This document shows, one piece after another, positions 13,682-22,800 of a DNA stretch of 64,000 nucleotides. The notes under the pieces are model-generated. The model did not search any database. It saw only the letters and a program-made list of their open reading frames with translations, and was not told the DNA's origin. Each line of letters starts with the position of its first letter. The first letter of the stretch is position 1. The translations under genes were made by a program, and so were the position numbers. The stretch covers positions 3,659,501 through 3,723,500 of the forward strand of contig JANTQA010000076.1 of NCBI GenBank assembly GCA_027625915.1. Direction: 5' to 3'. Source of the stretch: Anaeramoeba flamelloides (Eukaryota; Metamonada; Anaeramoebidae).

Positions 13682-14436
13682 TAATAATTTTGATCTAAAT
13701 GAGAAAAAATGATTTTAATCTAAAAATTGATAATATATTTTGAGAAGAATAATGAATTAAACTCATAGAATATGTTCTATTTCTTTGATAAAAATGTTCC
13801 TTTGACTGAAAAATAGTTTATATAACTAATTCATTTGGAATATCTATACTTAAATTGTATTACATTTGGAACAATCGCTCAATTTTTCTTCTATAAAATT
13901 GTTTTTAATATATTAACAAAAAAAAAATAAAATCTAATCAAAAAAAAAAAAAAAAACCCAAAAGATTATTTGATGTTGGGGGGCAAAGATCTGAACGAAA
14001 AAAATGGATTCATTGTTTTCAAAACGTTACTGCAATAATTTTTGTTGCTTCTATGAGTGAATATGATCAAATGCTATTTGAAGATCGTACTAAAAATAGA
14101 ATGACAGAAGCTTTAATGTTATTTGGTGAGATATGTAATTCAAGGTGGTTTACAGATACTGCTATAATTTTGTTTTTGAATAAACGTGATCTTTTTGAAA
14201 AAAAAATTCAAAAAGTTGATTTAAATATTTGCTTTGAAGATTATGAAGGCGGGTGCAATTATGAAAATGGTTCAGAATTTATGAAAAATACATTCATTTC
14301 ACTAAATAATGTTGAAAATCGCCAAATTTATACGCATTACACATGCGCAACCGATACAAATAATATCAAACATGTTTTTGAAGATGTTACAGATTTCATT
14401 TTATCAAATACTTTACGTGATGTTGGACAAAATTAA
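5396..14436 (+). CDS. Heterotrimeric G-protein alpha subunit (four exons)
   Basis: A GTPase that couples membrane receptors to effectors at the inner face of the plasma membrane. Reconstructed exons are 5396-5707, 5884-6026, 9613-9741 and 13965-14436, all with GT/AG borders and matching phases, giving 351 residues, the normal family length. Visible features: N-terminal MGNLC, giving a myristoylation Gly2 and a palmitoylation Cys5; P-loop GAGDSGKST at 43-51, with Asp46 where Glu is usual; switch I TRVRTSG with the catalytic Arg176 and Thr179; switch II DVGGQ with Gln202; NKRD at 267-270; TCAT near the C terminus. The Cys four residues from the end, the ADP-ribosylation site of Gi proteins, is Val here. 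Exons join with no residue gained or lost against Gi-type proteins. Introns are 176, 3586 and 4223 nt; the last two are packed with repeats. Identity is certain; the subclass is not. Confidence 0.93.
5762..5799 (+). repeat. (TTTTC)n microsatellite in G-alpha intron 1
   Basis: Uninterrupted TTTTC pentamers, about seven units, lie in the 176-nt first intron between donor GTAAAT (5708) and acceptor AG (5882-5883). The same unit occurs in intron 2. It adds to the pyrimidine-rich tract on the intron's plus strand. Confidence 0.8.
6036..6172 (+). repeat. (TTTTC)n microsatellite and T-run in G-alpha intron 2
   Basis: About twenty TTTTC units begin only a few bases after the GTATGC donor at 6027 and are followed by a run of roughly 25 T. 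A pure pyrimidine strand of this length can form triplex structures. It keeps one frame open and so produces a meaningless 125-codon Phe/Ser reading frame. Confidence 0.85.
6865..7270. repeat. P-family palindrome array P1
   Basis: A chain of hairpins. The 70-bp module M1 (core CTTTTCCAGAATT and its reverse complement) is at 6877-6950. A module M2 built on GGTTTATTTCTAAAGT is nested inside the two arms of a third module M3 (GGTTTTCTTGA / TCAAGAAAACC) at about 7020-7185. A damaged M1 follows at 7195-7262. Modules are joined by GTAGAGTGCC-like linkers. There is no coding capacity. It lies in G-alpha intron 2. Confidence 0.75.
7579..8285. mobile_element. TA-ended MITE family A, copy 1
   Basis: Ends are inverted repeats: the left one reads TAAACT(6 nt)CAGTCAAAGGGG and the right one ends CCCCTTTGACTG(6 nt)AGTTTA. 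Bordering TA is typical of Tc1/mariner relatives. Internal sequence matches 59536-60072, apart from a 163-bp extra segment (7884-8046) that is itself an inverted-repeat element of family E. No open reading frame of note. It sits within a family B copy inside G-alpha intron 2. Confidence 0.75.
7884..8046. repeat. MITE family E, copy 1 (nested)
   Basis: Absent from the sister A element at 59536-60072, so it is an insertion. Its ends are inverted: GATATTTGA and TCAAATATC outermost, then AATTTTCACTTCATTTTC and its reverse complement. Related copies lie at 28627-28830 and 39480-39655. Confidence 0.65.
8557..9612. other. Remainder of G-alpha intron 2
   Basis: Holds the TTAA-ended element at 9323-9502 and a pyrimidine-rich tract with acceptor AG at 9611-9612. 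Two overlapping frames of 61-65 codons at 8530-8746 are hydrophobic, T-rich and unlike any family I know; they are most likely chance frames. A possible but weak inverted relationship between about 8960-9010 and 9240-9310 (CGGTTCACTT-like blocks) could mark another old element. Confidence 0.5.
9323..9502. mobile_element. TTAA-ended MITE family J, copy 1
   Basis: 180 bp that begin TTAAGTTACTAGTCTCTATT and end with the inverted counterpart (AATAGAGATTAGTTCCTTAA), so both ends carry TTAA, the target site of piggyBac-type elements. It matches 16966-17142 along its length. The 66-codon minus-strand frame at 9357-9557 lies across this element and is not a gene. Confidence 0.75.
9825..10495. repeat. 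P-family palindrome array P2
   Basis: Starts with a unique-looking head (GAGGTGATTCAACAGAATTT) shared with the left edge of P7 at about 47800. It then strings together palindromes: M1 at 10076-10147, M2 at about 10205-10280 and several M3-like arms, some duplicated (CAGTAAATCCCAAGAAAAC occurs twice), and ends GCACTTGACGGCA. The linker words GTTAGG and CCTAG mark module borders. Confidence 0.7.
10880..11240. repeat. P-family palindrome array P3
   Basis: Contains two M1 hairpins (10911-10987 and 11148-11222) flanking an M3/M2 unit. The right end TAGGCACTTGACGGCA abuts a LINE coding relic on the minus strand, whose reading frame runs directly into the array. That places the array within former LINE sequence. 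Confidence 0.7.
11241..11580 (-). pseudogene. LINE reverse-transcriptase C-terminal (zf-RVT-like) relic
   Basis: The minus strand encodes a segment with [18 protein letters not shown] followed by a Trp-containing helix. This is the pattern found after the polymerase domain of many non-LTR retrotransposons, where a His/Cys cluster resembling HFLxxCP lies near the C terminus. The preceding Cys pair is missing or degraded. The frame stays open for about 90 codons from 11475 to the P3 array, which supplies the last residues and the stop. The same protein is recognisable at 21456-22810. Confidence 0.7.
13260..13820. mobile_element. TA-ended MITE family A, copy 2 (diverged)
   Basis: The left end TAAACTCCTTTTCACTCAGG and right end CTTTGACTGAAAAATAGTTT(A) match the termini of the family A copy at 7579-8285, and the length (561 bp) agrees with the 537-bp copy at 59536. 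Internal similarity is weak, so this is an older copy. It lies in G-alpha intron 3, just upstream of exon 4. Confidence 0.55.
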
Positions 14437-14770
14437 AAAAAAAAAAAAATACAATATTAAAAGTTATTTTAACAAAATGGATCTATTTTAAAATTAAAAA
14501 ACAAACAAAAAAAAAACTTTATATTGTTATTAAATATATTTTTAACTTATCAAGTTTCCTCTTTATAATAATAAATTTGTAACTAATTTTATTTTTCTTT
14601 TTTTTATATTAATATTTTTTGATATTTTATTAAATTTTGTTTAAATTTTTTAAAATATTTATTTATTTTTTCGGTTGAACAAAACTATAAATTAAGTAAG
14701 CTCAGATTTTTCTGTTTTTTTTTTGGATTTTTTTGATTTAGGTATGTGATTAAACATATGCCAAAACCGA

Positions 14771-15139
14771 TATCTTAATATTTTAAGTTTTTTTTCTTAA
14801 ATATCTAATTTATCCAAAAAATATAAAAAAATCATCCTCATCCACAAGACAGATGCCTAATGTTAAAAATTTTGGGTTTGTAATAGCAAAAAATTCATTT
14901 AATGAAAGAATTATAATGTTTGAATAAGAAACAGAAATTTGAGAATCAAAAATAATTTTCCGAAATTATAAAAAAAACACCACCAAATATTTTTATTGGA
15001 TTATTATATTGAATTTTAAGCTATTACAAACCCAAAATTTTTAACATTAGGCATCTGTCTTGTGGATGAGGATGAATTTTTTATATTTTTTGGATAAATT
15101 AGATATTTAAGAAAAAAAACTTAAAATATTAAGACGTCA
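14771..15139. repeat. Near-perfect foldback downstream of G-alpha
   Basis: Arms of about 118 bp (14771-14888 and 15021-15139) are almost exact reverse complements; both contain GACAGATGCCTAATGTT or its complement. They are separated by about 130 bp. Weaker similarity (AAAAC-Gxx) extends some bases further out. The transcript would form a long double-stranded hairpin. The high arm identity suggests a recent foldback insertion or gene conversion between arms. Confidence 0.75.
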
Positions 15140-16249
15140 GTTTTGAAAATCAGTAGTATTACTAGAGTTTTTTTTTTTTTTTTTCTATGTTTTATTTTTT
15201 TTTTTACTTCTAAACTTCTCTTACTATGTAATATAAAAATACATAAGAATATCTTTATCAAATTGGTTTTTGATTTCAGTCAGTTATTAGTACAAAATTA
15301 TTAATAATACAGTAAAATAGAAATTTTTCTTATAAATCATGTACACTTCATTCTACCTGGCATTTATATTGCGTGTTAAATAGATATTTACCATAACCAA
15401 TTCCCCAAGTAGGTGTCCAATTGTTAATTGATCATATTATCGCAAAAAAAAAACTTATATAACAACACTTAGGATAATCTAATAGCATTATATTTAATAA
15501 GTAAACAATTACTCTTTTTCAAAGTATTTTTTATAACTATATAATTTTTCTTAATCTAAACATGGTCAATTTGAAATTAAAAATTCAAGATCCAAATTTA
15601 CATTGTTGTTATTGTAAATCTCAACAAAATATTTTAAGAAATCAAACTAAAACATCAAATTTCTATTTTAGAAAGACTTTTTCAATTCAAAAAAAAATTA
15701 CAACAAATGCAATTTACTCAATTTACCAGATTTATATATATAAAATTATCTTTATTTTTTTGTTTAAATCTTAAATTGTTGTTTTACATATTTTAACTAA
15801 CATTTTATGAAAATTACATGGTTGAATTAAATAAATTCTATTTTTTTCTTTTCTTTTATTTTTTTTTTTAGAAATCTGGCTTAAGATGTTCCAATAAAAA
15901 CAGAGAAATTATAGTTTATAAAATAAAATTTCCCCTTTTTTATCTTGTAAAAATGACTACTTTATTTTCTAATTTCTTCTTGTCATTTGTCAAAAAAATT
16001 TTTTTTTATTTTTGTAAAGACATCAGTTCGTGTTAGAACTCACATTAAATTATTATTCTTACAAAAATATGACCTGTTCAAAATTTACATATTCTCACAA
16101 AAAAGGTTATTCTAACACATAAAAAAAATAAAAACCAAGAAAAAACTATTTTATAGAAAACTAATATTATAATCTTTGGATTAAGGGATAATAAGAACCT
16201 TGGCAAAATAAAAGGTTTGTATTAGTTATGCATCTGAAGAATTCTTGTC

Positions 16250-16964
16250 GGGATCTACAGTGTTGTAAATAACCAGTGTTTTTTCCTTTTAACCCATTAC
16301 AAAAATGTAACTCAAACAAAAAACATTGGCTAACTGTAGAAATAAAAGAAATAAATCAATGTGATGATAAGAATACAAACTAAATTTCACAATAAATAAC
16401 CCAATTTATATTATATTTTACTATTTTTTATTTGATTTTTAGATGAAAAACAAAATTTTGGTGAGTATAGAACTGAAAATTAGAATAATAATTTTTACAA
16501 ATGTAATAGATAACTTTAATATATACAAATATTTTTTTTTAAAATTTGATTTTTCATGAGCCAATCATTTTGAAATTGAGTTTATAAACACGAAAAGGTG
16601 AGGATTCTTTAAATATATATTAAAAAAAAAAAATTAAGTAGATACTGAAAGATTCATAGTAATTTTTAACAAAACAATGAGATTAAGATTGGATTTTTTG
16701 AATTAACGAAAGAAAACTAGATTTATCTCTCATAAAATTTGGTTATATGAAGAAATTATTGAAATAAAAGCATTAGTGAATTTTTAAACCATTTCCATTT
16801 ATCAAAGATCAAACAATGAATTTCAGTTGAAATCTGAACCGATTTATATATGTTTGTGAATTGTCTTCTCTTTGCCCAATACCCAAGTCTGGAATAAAAA
16901 AACAACAATTAAATTTTTGTAATGGGTTAAGGAAAAAACACTAGTTATTTAAACCATGGTAGAC
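16250..16964. repeat. Inverted-repeat element I
   Basis: Terminal arms at about 16255-16307 and 16912-16960 are inverted copies of one another, sharing GTGTTTTTTCC, then TTAACCCATTACAAAAAT. About 600 bp of non-coding sequence lies between. It is followed immediately by the TTAA-ended J element at 16966. No second copy was noticed. Confidence 0.6.
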
Positions 16965-16965
16965 C

Positions 16966-17142
16966 TTAAGGGACTAGTCTCTATTATTTTTTTTTTAAGA
17001 CCAATTTCTAAATAAGGATAACTTATCTAGAAATATGTTTACTATGAAAATAAATAGGTTACCAATCGAAGTAATTGACTAAAAATTTTCTTAATCTTTA
17101 TTAAATTTAGGCAAAAAAATTTAATCGAGATTAGTCCCTTAA
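16966..17142. mobile_element. TTAA-ended MITE family J, copy 2
   Basis: 177 bp with TTAAGGGACTAGTCTCTATT at the left and the inverted AATCGAGATTAGTCCCTTAA at the right. It matches 9323-9502 throughout with scattered substitutions. The TTAA at both ends and the small size indicate a piggyBac-type non-autonomous element. Confidence 0.75.
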
Positions 17143-17323
17143 ATTTCAAATCCGATAGAAAAAATCTCACTTTTAGATATCTTTTCGACTCTAATACAAT
17201 CTTGAAATCTATTTGAAAATAGTCTTAAAGGTTTGTAGATGTGATATTTATAATAATTACGATCTTGTAAATTATTTTATTTTTTTTTAATTCAACTTTG
17301 AATAAATTTCTTACAGCTTTTCA

Positions 17324-17990
<667 letters not shown>

Positions 17991-19807
17991 AGAATAATTC
18001 TCGTAACTTTTTAGTCTTCTTTTCTTTTTTAATTACTCTTTTTTTTTGATTCTTTTTGATGAAAAAAAAACAAAAAAAAAAGAAAGAAAGCAAAGCGCAA
18101 AAAAAAATTAAACATCAATAAAGCAATATTTCCAAAAAAAAATACTCCCACTTAGTGGATCTCTTTTTAAAATCTTTTTTACTTTTGATTTTATATTTTT
18201 GAGAAGTGATATTTATTTCTCTTTTCAAATTTTTTTTTTTTGTTTCTTTTGTTCAAGAGACACAAAATGTTGAAAAGTGCATTTTTTGATTATTTGGTAA
18301 CACATATTTTTCTGTTGTTTTTACACTTTACCAAATAAACTGTCTCGTTTGAACCTTCTATTATTTTCCACGAATATTTATACCAATACCCGGCTGTTCT
18401 TCTCTTAAATTTTGTCTTGAAAGGATTGTTTAGGTTCTAATACTAAACACTTTTGTTACTTTTAATAATTGTTTTTTATTTTTATGAATGTTCTGTTGTT
18501 TGTTCTTATTTTTCATACATTCTTAAAGGGTTGATCACAAAAAAAACCAATCCCTAACAAAATAAATTAATTGTTCTTCAGGGATTAGCGTCTATCAAGG
18601 AGAAGCCTAAGATTAAAGTATGTTGTTATTGGGTGTTAATCACATTCGTGCGACATGGTTCAAATAAAATGTCTCTAAAAATTCGATTAGTAAAGTAGTA
18701 CTATTTGTTGATCCCATCAATTAAAAAGGATCCATTGTATTAGTAAAAAACCCAAGAATTTCCCAAAAAATCCTTTCAAATTTCCATGTTTTCTGTGATT
18801 TCTTTTTTTTGAGAAATTTAATTTTTGTCTTTGACTTTACATAAAAAAATAACTCTAATGAATATTGAGAAGTTGAAATTTTTATCTTATGATATAAATT
18901 GAATTTTATATTTCAAAAAACACATTTTTATTATAGACAATCAATTTCAATGTCTTTTTAATCTTCTCATTAGTGTTGGGACCGTTTAATTGGTTTGTGG
19001 AGACAATGTGACAATTCAATTTAACCCAACAGTCAAAAATCATTGAGAATCTGATATAATAATGGTAGTGCTCTTTATTCAGAAGTATTTTTTGAGGTTA
19101 GAAAATCGTGATTATTTTTTTTTTTCATTTTCACGTTCCTTAACAAGGTGTTCGATTTCAATGTTTCTCAAAATTTCTTGTGAATTTTTCCTTTAAAAAA
19201 TGATATAATTTGATTTTTTTATACAAATTGACGAATATTTCCAAGATCATTACTTTGTGTTTGAAATGAGATTGGGACAAATTGGTTGAGGCAAACATAG
19301 TCCTTAAAAAATGACATTATTTGATTTTTTTATACAAATTGTAGAATATTTTAAAGATCATCCCTCTACAATGTTAATGAGATTGGAACAAGATATGTTG
19401 AGATAAAATTCTTGAATTGCAAATCTAGTCCTTAAATGTAAAAAATCTAAATAATTAATTATATAATAATATTTCGTATAGTTTTTTTAGAGTAATGAGA
19501 GTCATCTGAGTAAAACAGAATTAATGTCATGTGCACCCAATTGCAACGGGCTTTAATTATAGACCATTTTATTGTGACAATCATCACTTCTATAAAAAAA
19601 TAAATTTATAAAAAAGATTTTGTGAATTTAGCTATCTTTTTTAACATTGGTAAAGTCTTGCAAAAAAGTAATTTAAAACAATTTCATAAAGTGTCACACA
19701 ACCTTCAACAAAATTTGGTCCAACCTTTCAAGCAAGATCTTTGAAAACTTCTCTTGGTCACTTTTTTCAAAAATCTAAAACAATTCATTTTTTTTACTTC
19801 CGCCCAA
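17991..19807. other. Intergenic region with short dispersed and tandem repeats
   Basis: 18598-18750 resembles 20520-20670 (shared GTATTAGTAAAAAA block), a direct repeat pair of roughly 150 bp with moderate divergence. 19190-19415 holds two tandem copies of a unit of about 110 bp. No coding or RNA gene was recognised. Confidence 0.5.
19190..19415 (+). repeat. Two tandem copies of a ~110-bp unit
   Basis: The unit begins near TCCTTTAAAAAATGA and contains TTTTTTATACAAATTG, then a GATCAT block and AATGAGATTGG. The first copy is about 19190-19300 and the second 19301-19415. A reverse-orientation relative seems to be present at 60225-60325 (AATGAGATTGGATCAAA on the minus strand), so the unit is dispersed as well as tandem. 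Confidence 0.5.
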
Positions 19808-22800
19808 ATGAATAATCTTCTCAAACCATTAAAAGTGATCGCATTCAATGGATCACCTCACAAACAAGGAAACACTTTTCATTTAATCCAAAGAATGTTT
19901 GAAAAGTTTCAAAAACATAAAGTTGAAACTGAGTTAATTCAGATAGGATCTCAAAAAATCCAAGGATGCAATGGATGCAAAGGTAAATCAAAAAAAACAT
20001 TTTTTTCCGACTTTTAATCAAATAAAGCTTATTTAAAACAACACAATGTTTTACAATTCTCTTTTCAAAATAAAATTAGTTTGTTCTGAAAAAAAAAATT
20101 ATAAATGTATTATCGAGAAAGATTCTGTAAATGAGTACATTGACAAAATTCGAAAAGCAGATGGGGTTATTCTTGGTACTCCTGTCTATTTTTCAGGGCC
20201 AACTGGAATATTAAAGAATTTTATTGATCGTTTTGGCTATGTTTCGAGGAACAACAAAGAATCTCACGGTCATAGGCTTTTGTGGCATAAAGTATGTGCA
20301 GGTATCTCTGTACACGGAAGAGGCGGTGCAGCTAATACACTTAGTCAACTTAATTACCTCTTTACTATAAATAGCGCAATTATTCCGGGTAGCATTTATT
20401 GGAACGTAAGACTCTTTCAAATTTTCTTTTTATTCTTTTTACTTTTTTTTTTCTTTCTTTTTTTTTTTTTTTTTTTTTTTCACTTTTATTACTATTATGG
20501 AATCAGCTTTGACCTTAAAATGTCTAAAATCAAAGTGTGTTGATATTGAATGTAAAACACATTACCCTTCTATTGTTCAAATGTCTATCGAAATTCAATA
20601 CAAGACAAATTATTACTGAAAGTTGATCTTCTCAATTAAAAATGATCCCTTGTATTAGTAAAAAATTCACCAACTTCAAAAAGGCACATAACGTGGTAAC
20701 AAAATAAAAGAACTTGTGGAAATTGAAATAACACTTTTCCATTTGTTAATTGAAAAATGACAGTAGACCTAGGACTTATATATTAAATTTATCTTGAAAG
20801 GCAGAATTATTTTCTCAAATCATTTTTCCTCGCGATTAGGAGAAAAAATAATAAGATTTTCAGAAATCAATTTGAAACAAATATGTCCAGACTAATTTGG
20901 ATTTTCATAACCTCTTTCTTATTCAAACTTTTGAGATAGTATTAAATTTTTTTAAATTGAATTGTAACAAATCTTCGTACACAAAAAAATCGTCAAATTG
21001 AAAAAAAATCTATCAAATCGATTTTAATTATAAAACATCCATACACTGATTATATTTTTAAATTTTTTCGCGTCTTTTTTTGTTCATTTTCAAACTAAAA
21101 GCAAATTCAAAAATTAGATTGGTTATTAGAAGTATCATAGAATTCAAAACATCAAATTAAACCAAAATTTAAAGTTAATCAATTTTCAAAATTTGAGATT
21201 TAGTTGTAAAAATTTGTAAAATTAACTTTTTTAGATTTTTTTTCGTTACTATGAATTCTGGAAAACCTAGGCACTTTCTGTTAGTTTTTCTTTTAATTTA
21301 ATAAATAAAAAGAAAATTTCAATTTTTTTTATTTTTATTTCTGAAATTAAAGAAAACCACCGTTAGCTTTTCCGGAATTCAAAAGAATTGAGTAAAATCT
21401 TTAATTTTTCTCTATTCTTATGAATTTCTGAAAAGCTAGGCACTCCACGGCACTTCTCGAAGTCCTTAACTTAAATTTAGAATTTTTACTAAAAATTAAA
21501 ACATAGTATTATTATCTACTCAAGTTAATAAAGATATTGAATCTTGTTTATTAGTAATATTAAAAATATTATTATTATTTACAATAAATTTGACCCACTT
21601 TTGTGGAAAAATTATTTTTTTTCAATTCAGAAATCCAGATTTTACGATTATTTTCATAGGCTGGACCGTCGTTAGGTTTTCCAGAATTCAAAAGAATTGC
21701 ATAAAATCATAGATTTTACTCTATTCTTTTAAATTCTGGAAAATCGCCGTTAGGTTTTTTTTTACTTTTTGAAATGTAAAGAAAATTTATTTAATTTTCT
21801 TTACATTCCAAAAATTAAAAAAAACCTAGGCACTTGACGGCACTCTACGACACGATCACAGAGAAAATGATACAAATCTTCAATGATATCTAAATTATTT
21901 ATTTTTTTTACATAATTGACAAAATTTTGATTTGATTTTATTCATAAAATAAGAATATCAGTTAAGATAATTTGTATAATTTCTTAACTTCAAAAAAAAA
22001 ACATTGAACCTTTCCATTTTAAATTATTTTTTGTCGTCAGGTTTATTAATGTTTCAATGGATCACAATTATTTTTGAATAATTTTGTCAAGTGTAGTCAA
22101 GTGTCGTAGAGTACTGTAGAGTGTCACAGAGTGCCTATCTTTTCCAGAATTTATAAGAATAGAGAAAAATCAAAGATTTTACTCAATTCTTTTGAATTCT
22201 GGAAAAGCTAACGGTGATTTTAGTTTTAATTTAAGAAATAAAAAGAAAATTTCATAATTTTTATTTTTGTTTCTGAAATTGAAAAAAAACTAACGAAAAG
22301 TGTCTAGGTTTTTTTTTATTTTAAGAAATAAACTGAAAATTTCTAAAATTTTCTTTTTCTTAAAAAAAAAAAAAACTTATCGATATTTCCAACTTGGGAT
22401 ATTTTTTATTTTTATCAATGTGGTAATTTTCTAGTTCGAATTTTAATTCTTTCAAATTATTTGATTTCCAATTAATATTTTCTGATTCCTTTTCTCTAAA
22501 AGAAAAAAAAATTATTAATTTATCAAAACCTAGAATTTTTAATTTTTGGATTAAACAAAATTTTCTTTTGTATATTGTTATTCTGGCACGATCAAATTTT
22601 GCTTCAGTTTTATAAATAAGCCTGGGAGAGTGTGGGTTAATTATTAAGGATTCTGTGATTTTTTTATTAATTCATATATCAATGTTTTTGAAATTAGTTT
22701 CTGTGAAGTCAAATATTTCTAATCCGTATACATAGTTAACTATGAAAACTGCATTAAAGAATTGAATTTTTAATCCATTAGAAAAATTTCCTTTCTTTAA

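Larger units (their letters stand above)
9742..13964. other. G-alpha intron 3 (4.2 kb)
   Basis: Bounded by donor GTAAGA at 9742 and acceptor AG at 13963-13964. It contains P arrays P2 and P3, a LINE relic at 11241-11580 and a diverged family A element at 13260-13820, each listed separately. Between about 11.6 and 13.2 kb I see only AT-rich sequence, a CT-rich tract at 12635-12680 and an (AT)n run at 12691-12710. No independent gene was found. Confidence 0.7.
14437..17323. other. Intergenic region between G-alpha and ubiquitin-eS31
   Basis: Holds three inverted-repeat elements (14771-15139, 16250-16964, 16966-17142). A 70-codon frame at 15562-15774 contains a CCYCKSQQ stretch but no complete zinc-binding pattern and no recognisable family; I do not call it. 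The remainder is AT-rich with no further gene signal. Confidence 0.6.

Noticed and set aside
15562-15774. 70-codon frame with CCYCKSQQ as a possible zinc knuckle
   Set aside because: Only three closely spaced cysteines, with no partner pair and no LINE context around it.
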